A stretch of DNA of 64,000 bases from Polynucleobacter wuianus (GTDB taxonomy: Bacteria > Pseudomonadota > Gammaproteobacteria > Burkholderiales > Burkholderiaceae): assembly GCF_001659725.1 (NCBI RefSeq), contig NZ_CP015922.1, forward strand, positions 1,116,001 through 1,180,000, in the 5' to 3' direction. The translations under genes were made by a program, and so were the position numbers. The stretch's first letter is position 1. Every line of letters starts with the position of its first letter. Under the pieces are notes generated by a model, which was given only the letters and a program-made list of their open reading frames with translations, had not been told where the DNA came from and ran no database searches. Positions 1 to 8,495 of the stretch are shown in pieces.

Positions 1-797
1 TTCTGATATTTAAACTCAGGCGCTACGCCCAATGCCTGACAGAAGTCCTCTTGATGCAATCGTCTTAACTGTCTACCATCAAGAAAACGATCATAGCGCT
101 CTACCAGTAAATATGTTTTATCTTTGGTTCGGCCAATCTTGGCTGTGGCGGCATCTAGCTTTAACTCCCTGGCTAGAGCAAGGCAAAATGCTTCGTTATA
201 GACACTGCCATCAACGCCTGATATCTCAGGTTTAAGAATGTATGAGCTTGGGATATTATTCTTTGGCAGGCCAATTTCAAAATGACTTTGGCCATCTTTG
301 CCCGACACTTCCCTAGCAACTACTGGCAACTTCTCCTGAGCTCCAGCGAGCGATAACCTCAGGCCGGATTCTCCAGCGAGCAATGGTTGCTTATGCAACT
401 TCTCTAGCACTGCAAGCAACTGTTCCTCTTCTAGCCACTCTATTGATTCACTTGCATGCGCTTCTACCGGCGGTGTTTGACCAGGCTCTAGCAAAATCAA
501 TGCACCCGCGCACTCGCCCCCAATGCCATCTAGCAATGCGAAATCATTTTTACTCGATACCTTTAAGATGTTCGCTACTGCAGCACGTTTATCACCCTCA
601 GGCAATAAGCCGGCGAAAAAGGGTTTTGCAATCTTGTCACCAAATGGCTCAGCGCGTAACGGCAAGGATTGAGAGAGTGGCTTAGCGTTTTTTGATTCTA
701 GCCATTCAGGTAGATACTGAAAAGATAGGTAGCCTTCATCCTGAGTTAGAGCCCCTACGCGCTCGCCAAAAAACCAGACGTTCAACTCTCGAACCAT
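1..797 (-). CDS. hipA: HipA-family toxin kinase, C-terminus beyond window
   Basis: Toxin half of a type II HipBA module; HipA proteins are Ser/Thr kinases that inactivate glutamyl-tRNA synthetase or related targets. About 265 N-terminal residues are visible. They contain the family's N-subdomain (starts MVRELNVWFFGERVG) and the conserved SLAGAQEKLP segment near residue 155, typical of HipA; the catalytic C-terminal kinase lobe lies outside the window. The ATG overlaps the stop of the upstream hipB gene (TAATG), so the pair is translationally coupled. It shares little obvious sequence with the second HipA at 23.0 kb. The truncation is only the window edge; whether the gene is intact cannot be said. 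Confidence 0.9.
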   Translation of the reverse strand, partial: MVRELNVWFFGERVGALTQDEGYLSFQYLPEWLESKNAKPLSQSLPLRAEPFGDKIAKPFFAGLLPEGDKRAAVANILKVSSKNDFALLDGIGGECAGALILLEPGQTPPVEAHASESIEWLEEEQLLAVLEKLHKQPLLAGESGLRLSLAGAQEKLPVVAREVSGKDGQSHFEIGLPKNNIPSSYILKPEISGVDGSVYNEAFCLALARELKLDAATAKIGRTKDKTYLLVERYDRFLDGRQLRRLHQEDFCQALGVAPEFKYQ

Positions 798-1048
798 TAG
801 CGCACCCCATCTTGTTTATTGCCAATGAAAGGGTCCATACCCTCCACGCTTAGTACTCCGCCCAAGGCTTGCAACACTCTCAGAATATTTTCCAATCTAA
901 GAGTGGATTTGCCTGCCTCTAGCTCAACAATGAACCTTACCCCTACATTGGCGGCTAGCGCCAACTGCGGCTGAGTCAATTTCAGGCGCTTGCGTGTCTC
1001 ACGCACTAAGCGACCTAGATCTAGAGAGTTTTGAATTTGTGTGCTCAT
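797..1048 (-). CDS. hipB: HipB-like XRE-family antitoxin
   Basis: An 83-residue DNA-binding antitoxin. A helix-turn-helix of the XRE/Cro type covers about residues 10-65 (VRETRKRLKLTQPQLALAANV, then GVRFIVELEAGKSTLRLENI), followed by a short tail that in HipB proteins contacts the toxin. The stop codon overlaps the hipA start. Immediately upstream are three copies of a palindrome built on TTCC-GATCGGGAA, the expected target of HipB autorepression. Length and arrangement are normal for the family. The start ATG sits 4 bases downstream of the nearest operator, so the operator may also cover the ribosome binding region. Confidence 0.9.
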   Translation of the reverse strand: MSTQIQNSLDLGRLVRETRKRLKLTQPQLALAANVGVRFIVELEAGKSTLRLENILRVLQALGGVLSVEGMDPFIGNKQDGVR

Positions 1049-1052
1049 AAAT

Positions 1053-1168
1053 ATTTCCTGATCGGGAAATTTTACTCTAATTTGCCTATTTTTTCAACAT
1101 AATTTCCTGATCGGGAAATTTATTGCTTTATTGCTCATATTATAGGCATATATTCCCGATCGGGAAAT
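1053..1168 (-). promoter_or_regulatory. hipBA promoter with three palindromic operators at exact 49-bp spacing
   Basis: Three 18-bp palindromes lie at 1053-1070, 1102-1119 and 1151-1168. The first two are identical (ATTTCCTGATCGGGAAAT) and the third is a close relative with a more perfect core (TTCCCGATCGGGAA). Start-to-start spacing is exactly 49 bp twice. On the minus strand a TATAAT box lies at 1139-1144, so the far operator covers the -35 region, the middle one lies just downstream of the expected start and the near one abuts the hipB start codon. This is the layout of an autoregulated toxin-antitoxin operon. Confidence 0.75.
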
Positions 1169-1237
1169 ATTATTTTATTTAATCAATGCTGACTTATAGG
1201 AACTCTGCCCTTTCCAGTCTTGCAGGGCATATTCAGA

Positions 1238-1309
1238 TTTATTGCCAAGGATCGCAATCAATGGGCCAAGCTTGTGAAGGATGCAAAACTCCAGGTTGAT
1301 CTCAACTAA
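1238..1309 (+). pseudogene. 3' remnant of a Bug/TctC-type substrate-binding protein gene
   Basis: The last 23 codons of a reading frame end in TAA and encode FIAKDRNQWAKLVKDAKLQV plus three residues. This is the usual C-terminal helix of periplasmic Bug-family (tripartite tricarboxylate transporter) binding proteins. No start or body of such a gene is found upstream; the preceding bases carry no convincing Bug homology and then run into the hipBA operators. The remnant is followed by a strong terminator, as a real gene end would be. The call rests on a short match and is tentative. Confidence 0.45.
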
Positions 1310-1324
1310 AACAAACATGCTAAA

Positions 1325-1369
1325 TAAAAAAAGGACCGATTATGAGCAATTCATTGAGGTCCTTTTTTA
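1325..1369. terminator. Bidirectional Rho-independent terminator
   Basis: An A-rich tract plus GGACC pairs with GGTCC plus a T-rich tract around a 21-base loop (arms about 1325-1336 and 1358-1369). Because both flanks are A/T tracts it can end transcripts from either side: the Bug remnant on the plus strand and the alkylsulfatase on the minus strand. Confidence 0.85.
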
Positions 1370-1385
1370 TTACCCCCCCTTTTTT

Positions 1386-3497
1386 TTACTCTCCAGCAGT
1401 AATAGCTATCTCTTGCGCAGCAAATGGGTCCTTAGCGGGTTGGGCCACAGGTTTTTGCGCTGCCTTTGGCTTAGTACCTGGCATTAATTCGAAATCCGGC
1501 ACAAAGACTGTTAAGGTGCTTCTCAACTGATCAAATACCTTACGATCACCATCAAACTGTACCTTTCCCTGCGCTTGCAACTGATCAAAGGTAGTTTGCC
1601 CACCCATCACCCGCTCTAAATCACTGCGATTTAGTGTCACAGTCAGATTTGGATTTTTAGCTTGCTGACCCTTTATATTGGTCAATGCAGAATTGCTCAT
1701 CTCAATGACAAACTGCTCCCCGTTATCCGGTGTGGAAAGATTGATGACAAAATTCATATCTGCCGCCTTTTTACTATCCATACTGATACCAAGGGCGTTT
1801 AGCCAAAGTTCGGTTGTCATACCTCTGATCATGTCCGGACCGTTAGTCTTCGGAGAGGCTCCAGTAGGCATCCCATGACGCAACTCGTAAGCAGCGCCTA
1901 AGAAACTATTCCGCATACTGGGACTCTCTTTTTGATATCCAATTTGCTCAAAGATATCTGCCAGCAAGTCTTTTGCGGGCACATTATTAGGTTGCGCGTA
2001 AACCAATTTATTCACAATCTCCATGGCTTCACGATATTGACCTTTTTTGTATAGCTCTCTGCCCTTAGCCAAGATCTTTGCAGAGCCGCCCATCATCTCC
2101 ACGTAAAGGGGTGCGGCATCTTTGGGTGACAGCGGTGCCAATGTTGCTGGATTGGCATCCCAATAACCAAGATAGCGATTAATGACAGCGCGACTATTGT
2201 GCTCTTCAGAACCGTGATAACTATGAGCAGCCCACTGCTTTTTCAAACTCTCAGGCTGCTTATAGACATTCTGAATCTCGTTAATCGTGACACCATTATT
2301 GGCTAAATGTAAAACTTCATTATGTAAATGTGCATAACTATCACGCTGAGTCCGCATGACTTCTTGAATACGCGCATTACCCCAACGAGGCCATGTGTGT
2401 GAGGCGAACATCACATCGCTTTCATTACCGTAGCGATACAAAGCATTATTGATATTTTTAGACCAAGCCAATGAATCTCGTACTAAAGCGCCACGTAAGG
2501 TGTAGATGTTGTGAATCGTACCGGTAATATTTTCCGCAGCCCAAAATGCCTTAAATTGCGGGAAGTAGGTATTCATTTCGGCTGGCGCTTCCGTTCCAGG
2601 GGTATTCTGGAACTCCATTTCCACTCCATCTACAGTCATTTTTTCGTAAGGTTGGTTGATATAAACATTTGGTTCAATCAAGCCTAAATTACCGGCAGCA
2701 GTATTCTTGCCAATGGATTGGTCAACGTGTCCAAATGGGCTTCGAGGTAAAAGCACTCCGTATTGAAAATACAGTCTGCGAGTCATTGCATTGCCGGCGT
2801 AGACATTCTCCGCAATCGCGTGATCCATAAAGCCAGCAGGAGCAATGATTTTGACTTTGCCGCTCTTAACATCAGCTTCATCCACTACGCCGCGGACTCC
2901 ACCAAAATGATCGGCATGGGAGTGGGAGTAAACCACGGCTATTACCGGACGTTTGCCTAGTTTTTCATTGACCAACTCAAGAGCGGCTCTAGCAGTTTCT
3001 TTTGCAGCTAGGGGGTCAAAAACTATCCAACCCGTATTGGTTTTAATGAAGCTAATATTAGCTAAGTCAAAGCCACGCACTTGATAAATCTTTCCAGGCA
3101 CCACTTCATAGAGTCCGTAGGCCATATTGAGAATTGCTTGGCGCTGTAATGATGGGTGAACGCTATCAAACTCCTTGCCTTGCAATAGAAAGTCATAACT
3201 TCCCATATCCCATGCAACATTGCCAGCATCAGCCATGATTGTTTTGTAAGCGGGAGTAGCAATCAATCCGCGTTTAGATTCTTCAAAGTCGCGCCGATCT
3301 TCGAAAGGTAAGGTTTTGCGTAAACTCTTTTGCAACTCGACAGTATATTTTGAGGGAGCATTACCTTTTGCATCAAAATGCTTGCCCTCTAAGGCACCAG
3401 GGTCCGAAACCACTCCGCCGCCGCCCGCTGCTAATACATAGCCTGAGCTCATAACGCCAATCGCACAAACAACTGACTTAATAATGCATGCTTTCAT
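1386..3497 (-). CDS. Alkyl/aryl-sulfatase, metallo-beta-lactamase fold (SdsA/BDS1-like), exported
   Basis: Hydrolyses alkyl sulfates such as SDS to the alcohol and sulfate, probably in the periplasm. The protein has a signal peptide (about residues 1-24, ending SSGYVLAA), a metallo-beta-lactamase domain with the zinc motif HSHADHFGG, a central alkylsulfatase dimerisation region (about 380-530) and a C-terminal SCP2-like domain (about 560-680), the standard three-part order for SdsA1 homologues. I place the start at the ATG at 3497: the sequence GGAG lies 6 bases upstream of it, whereas an upstream in-frame TTG at 3509 lacks a site. The length of 703 residues is a little above the typical 650-660. 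The gene is divergent from the patatin gene and ends at the bidirectional terminator. Confidence 0.92.
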   Translation of the reverse strand: MKACIIKSVVCAIGVMSSGYVLAAGGGGVVSDPGALEGKHFDAKGNAPSKYTVELQKSLRKTLPFEDRRDFEESKRGLIATPAYKTIMADAGNVAWDMGSYDFLLQGKEFDSVHPSLQRQAILNMAYGLYEVVPGKIYQVRGFDLANISFIKTNTGWIVFDPLAAKETARAALELVNEKLGKRPVIAVVYSHSHADHFGGVRGVVDEADVKSGKVKIIAPAGFMDHAIAENVYAGNAMTRRLYFQYGVLLPRSPFGHVDQSIGKNTAAGNLGLIEPNVYINQPYEKMTVDGVEMEFQNTPGTEAPAEMNTYFPQFKAFWAAENITGTIHNIYTLRGALVRDSLAWSKNINNALYRYGNESDVMFASHTWPRWGNARIQEVMRTQRDSYAHLHNEVLHLANNGVTINEIQNVYKQPESLKKQWAAHSYHGSEEHNSRAVINRYLGYWDANPATLAPLSPKDAAPLYVEMMGGSAKILAKGRELYKKGQYREAMEIVNKLVYAQPNNVPAKDLLADIFEQIGYQKESPSMRNSFLGAAYELRHGMPTGASPKTNGPDMIRGMTTELWLNALGISMDSKKAADMNFVINLSTPDNGEQFVIEMSNSALTNIKGQQAKNPNLTVTLNRSDLERVMGGQTTFDQLQAQGKVQFDGDRKVFDQLRSTLTVFVPDFELMPGTKPKAAQKPVAQPAKDPFAAQEIAITAGE

Positions 3498-3581
3498 ATA
3501 GCACTCCAATGTAATGATATGTATTTGGGTAAATAAGCGGATCTTACAATTGATCCCAATAATTGAATCTTTTCAGAATAC

Positions 3582-3597
3582 GATAATTATCATTATT
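3582..3597. promoter_or_regulatory. Possible Fur-like box between divergent genes
   Basis: The minus-strand sequence AATAATGATAATTATC resembles the 19-bp Fur consensus (GATAATGATAATCATTATC) over about 12-13 positions. It sits between the divergent alkylsulfatase and patatin genes. The region is AT-rich, so the match may be chance. Confidence 0.3.
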
Positions 3598-3654
3598 TTT
3601 AATCTAAAATCAAAGATTACCCTATAGTGACTTTCCTTAAATTAACGAGATTCA

Positions 3655-4911
3655 ATGATGTGCAATATCAAAATAATTGCTTGTGGCGCTCTTTTTCTCT
3701 TGCTAACGGGATGCTCCTCTTTAGAGCGCAAATCTGCCATTCCGCCCGACGCCCTAAATAAAGCGCAAATTGCCGGTTTACCCAGCGTCAGATATCTGAT
3801 TTCAACCCAAGCGGGTATTGATGATTTGGTAAAAGATGTGGTTACCTTAGAGACTACTCGTGGTGTCAAGGCTTTTACAGGGGACGCCAATTACTTGGCC
3901 TTGTCAGGTGGTGGTGATGATGGCGCCTTTGGTGCAGGACTTTTAGTGGGTTGGTCAGAGCAAGGTTCAAGGCCCGCATTTAACTTAGTCACCGGCATCA
4001 GTACGGGTGCGCTAATTGCGCCATTTGCATACCTTGGCAAAGACTGTGACCCTCTCTTGCGAAAAGTGTATACCGGCATTGGCCCGAGCGATGTCTATAT
4101 TGAACGCGGTATTTTGTCGGGTATTTTCAGTGATGGTCTTGCTGACTCCACACCCTTATATCAATTGATTTCGAAATATGTGGATGCGCAGTTTTTGCAA
4201 AAAATTGCGCTTGAGTACAACACGCATGGCAGATGGTTGCTGATTGGTACAACCAACATCGATGCAGGCTTGCCCGTGATTTGGAATATGGGGCGGATCG
4301 CCAGCATTGGCACGCCCGAGGCTTTAGATCTCTTTCGTAAGATTATGCTGGCCTCAGCTTCGATTCCGGGCGCCTTTTCACCGGTGATGTTTGATTTTTT
4401 ACTCGGCTCAGAAGCTTTTCAGGAAATGCATGTCGATGGTGGAGCGAGTACGCAAGTCTTTTTATACCCTTCCCTAGCAGCAGCCAAGGCTAAGGCAATG
4501 GGTATCTCACGGCGCCAGCATCGAGAAGCCTACATTATTCGCAATGCTCGCCTAGATCCGCGCTGGAATGAAACAGAGCGCCGGACCATTAGCGTGGCGG
4601 GTCGAGCTATTTCACAATTAATCCAGACTCAAGGAATAGGTGATTTATATCGTATCTACAACACTACTCAAAGCGACAATGTTGGGTTTAATTTAGCCTA
4701 CATTGGATCTGACTTTAATGAGCCCCACACCCAGGAATTTGACAGCGCCTATATGAATGCCCTATTCCGCTACGGCTACGATCAGGCTGTTAAAGGCTAC
4801 CCTTGGAAGAAATATCCTCCAGGCTTTCAAGCGGCTTTTGATCATGATGCTACTCCAAAGGAAGCGCAGCAAATTCAGAAACATCATCCGCAAAAATATA
4901 AGCCCGATTAA
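3655..4911 (+). CDS. Patatin-like phospholipase, lipoprotein
   Basis: Predicted lipid acyl hydrolase anchored in the envelope. A lipoprotein signal with lipobox LLTGC ends at residue 20. The patatin domain shows the oxyanion loop SGGGDDGAFGAG (about 82-93), the nucleophile elbow GISTG with its serine (about 119-123) and the second dyad residue in DGG (about 262-264). At 418 residues it is typical of the bacterial patatin lipoproteins that stand alone. Two ATGs lie in tandem; either could be used. It is transcribed away from the alkylsulfatase, and the next gene on the same strand is the SGNH hydrolase, with an opposite-strand lipoprotein gene between them. Confidence 0.85.
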   Translation: MMCNIKIIACGALFLLLTGCSSLERKSAIPPDALNKAQIAGLPSVRYLISTQAGIDDLVKDVVTLETTRGVKAFTGDANYLALSGGGDDGAFGAGLLVGWSEQGSRPAFNLVTGISTGALIAPFAYLGKDCDPLLRKVYTGIGPSDVYIERGILSGIFSDGLADSTPLYQLISKYVDAQFLQKIALEYNTHGRWLLIGTTNIDAGLPVIWNMGRIASIGTPEALDLFRKIMLASASIPGAFSPVMFDFLLGSEAFQEMHVDGGASTQVFLYPSLAAAKAKAMGISRRQHREAYIIRNARLDPRWNETERRTISVAGRAISQLIQTQGIGDLYRIYNTTQSDNVGFNLAYIGSDFNEPHTQEFDSAYMNALFRYGYDQAVKGYPWKKYPPGFQAAFDHDATPKEAQQIQKHHPQKYKPD

Positions 4912-4995
4912 GGAGAGGTGCCGTATTCAGAGATGCTCAGCCATTTTTCAAATATGGCTTCAAGTGTGGCAATTGGACTTAATTTGTGCAGCAGA

Positions 4996-5592
4996 TTACT
5001 GGGCTTCACAAAAGTAACCACCATTCGAGATTACTTCCCCCTCAAGATTTTGAGCGGCAGGATGATAGCCAGTGGCCTTAAAAGTAAGCCAAGATAAATC
5101 ATATTCCGAGCAAGCTAGATCGGCATCCGCTTTCATCTCTGGCGAAATAGGTCCAAATCGAGAAGAGTGATCCCAAGTCAGTCTGTCACTACCGTAGGGA
5201 TCAGGCACTAAGCGGGGTGCTTGCTCAGAAATAACTGCCCCAACCTGACCACGCATATCCAACCATTCATTAAAGGCCTCCTCAAGACTATGATCCAGAT
5301 GGTCGCCACCACTGCAGTGCTCCATTTCATGCTCCAAAATTGATTGGGGTGCCCCTTTGGGTATATAGATATCGCAGGTTTGCCGATTGAGGTTGTAAAT
5401 AGAACACCCAAAAGAAATAGAGCCTAGATTCTTGTTTGCAAGTGGCAAATATTTCCAGCACTGCGCGTTCACCTCTAGAATGGAAGTTTCATGAACGCTA
5501 ACCTGGAGTTGTGGCCAGCCTTGTACGTGACTTCCAATTGAAGTGCATGACTGTAACAATAGCAATGGAATGTAAGCAAGCAGTTTTTTCAT
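4996..5592 (-). CDS. Lipoprotein with HExxH motif, putative metallopeptidase-like
   Basis: I do not recognise a named family. The protein has a short lipoprotein signal (MKKLLAYIPLLLLQSC, lipidated cysteine about residue 16) and about 180 residues of mature sequence. A clear HEMEH motif (ILEHEMEHCSGGDH, about residues 92-105) is of the HExxH zinc-site type, followed by an acidic stretch (SLEEAFNEW) that could give a third ligand. Several cysteines are present (about residues 47, 54, 64, 97), compatible with disulfides outside the cytoplasm. GTG at 5595 directly precedes the chosen ATG. It is convergent with the patatin gene, the ends being about 85 bp apart. A zinc peptidase role is inference. 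Confidence 0.7.
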   Translation of the reverse strand: MKKLLAYIPLLLLQSCTSIGSHVQGWPQLQVSVHETSILEVNAQCWKYLPLANKNLGSISFGCSIYNLNRQTCDIYIPKGAPQSILEHEMEHCSGGDHLDHSLEEAFNEWLDMRGQVGAVISEQAPRLVPDPYGSDRLTWDHSSRFGPISPEMKADADLACSEYDLSWLTFKATGYHPAAQNLEGEVISNGGYFCEAQ

Positions 5593-5700
5593 CACATGAA
5601 CACATCTCTTTCATATTGGATAAAAAATGGTCTTTGTAGCACCTTACTATTCACCTTACTGCGATGACTCCCGCAAGTCAATCGGCATAATGCTTGAAAA

Positions 5701-6444
5701 ATGGGCTCACCCTTGAAAAAATGGACTCTACTCACCTTCTTATTGATGGTGTTTCTTGCCTACCTGATAGGGGTGGCTACAGCTGATCGGCAGAATATGA
5801 TCCGACTGCACTTGCAAAAACTGCGCAGTCAAGTGATGGGCTATGATTCCGTATTGACAGGAACTTTTTTGATGGATGCGGTTTCAAAAGTCAGACCTCA
5901 AAATGAGTTATTCAATACCTTTTCTCCACCTGTAGACGTAGTCATGATTGGCGATTCATTGACGGCAAATGTCATGTGGAATGATGTGTTTCCGAATGTC
6001 AAAATCGCCAATCGCGGTATTGGCGGAGACCGCACAGTAGACATTCTGAATCGCCTAGATCCGATACTCAAACTTAAGCCTAAGAAAGCATTTTTACAAG
6101 CTGGCCTAAACGATTTTGCTACTGGTGCTTCCGTAGATCAGGCTTTTAATACTTACACAAAGATTGTGCAGCGTTTGCAGAAAAATGGTGTCACTGTATA
6201 TATACAATCTACTGTTGAATGTTCACGTCTGCGCTGCGGAAAAGAAGTGGAAGATGTCCGAAAACTGAATACCCTACTTCGCCAATATGCCAAAGATAAA
6301 AACATCACTTTCATTGATCTCAATCAGCAATTAAGTTCGACTTTACAGGGTTTGCTATCGCAATACACCACCGATGGCAGCCACTTAAATGCGCAAGGCT
6401 ATGTGCAGTGGAGCAAGGCAATCACACCTTACATATCGCAATAA
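5701..6444 (+). CDS. SGNH/GDSL-type hydrolase with N-terminal membrane anchor
   Basis: Esterase or deacetylase of the SGNH superfamily; substrate unknown, probably an acylated envelope sugar or lipid. Residues about 8-28 form one hydrophobic segment (LLTFLLMVFLAYLIGVA), leaving the catalytic domain outside the inner membrane. Block I is VDVVMIGDSLT (Ser about 86), the block II glycine is in RGIGGDR, the block III asparagine is in LQAGLNDF, and block V is TDGSHLN with the Asp/His pair. All four catalytic positions are present. No good ribosome binding site precedes the ATG. It converges with the parvulin gene, whose reconstructed end is 14 bp away. Confidence 0.8.
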   Translation: MGSPLKKWTLLTFLLMVFLAYLIGVATADRQNMIRLHLQKLRSQVMGYDSVLTGTFLMDAVSKVRPQNELFNTFSPPVDVVMIGDSLTANVMWNDVFPNVKIANRGIGGDRTVDILNRLDPILKLKPKKAFLQAGLNDFATGASVDQAFNTYTKIVQRLQKNGVTVYIQSTVECSRLRCGKEVEDVRKLNTLLRQYAKDKNITFIDLNQQLSSTLQGLLSQYTTDGSHLNAQGYVQWSKAITPYISQ

Positions 6445-6458
6445 GATGACTGAGGTAA

Positions 6459-7579
6459 TTAAGTTGTTTTAGTGCGTCTACTTTTTTCTGAGTGTCTGAC
6501 AACTTTGCTTCTTGCCATCAATGCAGTAATTGCCTCTTGACGCTTACGATGCAATAACGACTCAAACAGAGCCCCTTTAATAGTTTCAAATGCTGGCACA
6601 ACAAAGGGACGAATATCCTGCACCTTTACAATATGCCAACCCAGTTTTGTGTGAATTGGCTGTGCAGAAAATTGATTTTTTTCAATTTAACGACATGATC
6701 ATTCAATGGCACAAGGATTTGTGCTGGTATAGCCCAGCCAATATAGCCGCCAAGCCCTCTAGATTGCTGGTCAATCGATTTTTCCTCAGCAAGCGCACTA
6801 AACGATACCCCTTGCTGAAGTTGCTCAATCAAACGAATACCCTCCAGCTCGCTCTGGACAATAATCTGTGACAGTAGGTACTCATACGCGTTCTTAGGGT
6901 CTTGAGCAAGTATTTGTCGCTTGTTGTATTCCGCCAAGATCTCGTGTTCCTGAATTTCGAATGAGCGGTGCTGTTTCGAAAACCAGATTTCTAGGACAGA
7001 TTCTTTTTGATCGGCGGTAAATCGATACTGAGAGAAATTGCTGCCATACTCAGTATGGTTAAGATCTTGCGCAATAACTTCGCGCAAAATCATGTCATTC
7101 AATATCGTATCGCGATGCCCCATCGTATCGGGCACGCCTTGCGCAACGGCCTGGGCTAATTTTTTTCGATAGTCCCTCAAAGTGATCTTCTTGTCATTAA
7201 CAGTTACTATAGGCGAAAAGTATTTTCGATAGACAATTAGAAGACCGAGTCCCATCAGTGCAGCTAAGCTAACAATGAAAGCAATAATAATTGTTGTATA
7301 TCCGCGCTCTTGAGCTTCGGTAGTATGAGTCTGAGGCGCACCCTTTATGACCTCGGGTGATGGCGCAGTTAGGGGCTTTTTCGTAAAAGGGGCTTGAGCC
7401 CCTGCACCAGCCCCTGGTGAAAATGAACTACGGTTTTGTGTTGGCAGCGCTGCAGAGCCTGCACTTGTGTTACTAGAAGACTTTGCGGCATGTTTGTTCG
7501 CTGCAAACGTCAGGCTATAGACGCCGATCAGAAAGCAGCCAAGCGCTATCTTGATCCAACTCTGAGAAGAACTACCCAT
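6459..7579 (-). pseudogene. Parvulin-type peptidyl-prolyl isomerase, frameshifted near the 3' end
   Basis: Second of two tandem parvulin paralogues. The protein has an N-terminal signal-like segment (MGSSSQSWIKIALGCFLIGV), a low-complexity Ser/Ala/Pro linker, a transmembrane helix (IIIAFIVSLAALMGLGLLIV) and a SurA/PrsA-like parvulin domain. Frame 0 stops at 6626 after IPAQILVPLNDHVVKLKK, but the next frame continues directly with GWHIVKVQDIRPFVVPAF, matching the paralogue's GVYWHVIKVDDIRPFVMPSF, and ends at 6459. One base is missing in a run of seven T at 6676-6682 (plus strand). Either a sequencing slip, a slippage site or real inactivation. An in-frame TTG at 7615 exists, but the ATG at 7579 gives a better signal sequence. 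Confidence 0.8.
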
Positions 7580-7595
7580 GGATTTGCGCAAATAA

Positions 7596-8432
7596 TTAGT
7601 TATAAACCTTAGCAACTTTTACATTTTTCATTAAGTTTGCCAAAGCATCTTGCCTGCGTTGCTGAACCAAAGATTGCGCGATGCCGACCTTGGCCTGATC
7701 AAAACTAGGCATGACAAATGGTCGAATATCATCCACTTTGATGACATGCCAATAGACTCCAATTTGAATTGGATTTTGTGTTATCTGCCCCCTTAATAAA
7801 TTGGGGACGACCAAATTAATGGGTGGGGTCAGTTGGGAAGGTAGCACCCAACCTAACATACCGCCCATGGACGCTGTCTTTTGATCGATTGATTTTTGTT
7901 TGGCTAAGCTTTCAAAGTTCGTTCCATTTTTTAACTGGCGAATGAATTCATTTGCCTGATCTTCGCTAGTAACAACAATTTGCGATATTTGATACTCTTG
8001 CGAGTTTTTTGCTTCCCGACTTAAAGTGACTTGTCTCTCGTATTCCGCTCTGACCTGGGCATCGGTCAATGGGTGAGCTTTAAAGTATTCGGCAAACCAA
8101 ATCTCTTGCAGAGCATTACTTTGCGCCAGCTCTAATTTAAACGCATTGTTATCGCGCTCCAATAGCTTAGTTTTTTTAACGTCTTGCGCAATTGCTTCAC
8201 GCGTCACTAAATCATTAAATACCTTATTACGCAGCTCAGGGGTTTCTGGAGCGCCATCGGCAATCGCTTGTCTTAGCCACTTTTGATACTCAGCAGTAGT
8301 TAGTTTTACGCCATTCACGCTGGCGAGCGCGGCTTGCGGCTCTGAAAGGTTTTGTGCACCCGCAGAGTTGATAAAGATGAAGAAAGCTAATAGCAGCAAG
8401 GCTTTGCAGATTGAATTCATATGAGGACTCAT
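7596..8432 (-). CDS. Parvulin-type peptidyl-prolyl cis-trans isomerase, periplasmic
   Basis: Proline isomerase/chaperone for secreted proteins, of the SurA/PrsA type. Signal peptide (ALLLLAFFIFINSAGAQ, ending about residue 27), an N-terminal chaperone segment of about 100 residues and a single parvulin domain (about 140-240) with QISQIVV, SIDQKTASMGGMLGWV and WHVIKVDDIRP, the usual conserved blocks. The start at 8432 has AAAGG 5 bases upstream; a second ATG at 8420 is possible. The frameshifted paralogue lies immediately downstream on the same strand, and the autotransporter gene lies upstream on the same strand with its end 64 bp away, so folding of this autotransporter is a reasonable client, by inference. 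Confidence 0.85.
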   Translation of the reverse strand: MSPHMNSICKALLLLAFFIFINSAGAQNLSEPQAALASVNGVKLTTAEYQKWLRQAIADGAPETPELRNKVFNDLVTREAIAQDVKKTKLLERDNNAFKLELAQSNALQEIWFAEYFKAHPLTDAQVRAEYERQVTLSREAKNSQEYQISQIVVTSEDQANEFIRQLKNGTNFESLAKQKSIDQKTASMGGMLGWVLPSQLTPPINLVVPNLLRGQITQNPIQIGVYWHVIKVDDIRPFVMPSFDQAKVGIAQSLVQQRRQDALANLMKNVKVAKVYN

Positions 8433-8495
8433 ATTGCCTTTCTAAAAGATTTCTGTACCCCGCACTAATGAGTCTTAGCTCGTCATTAGCTGGGA

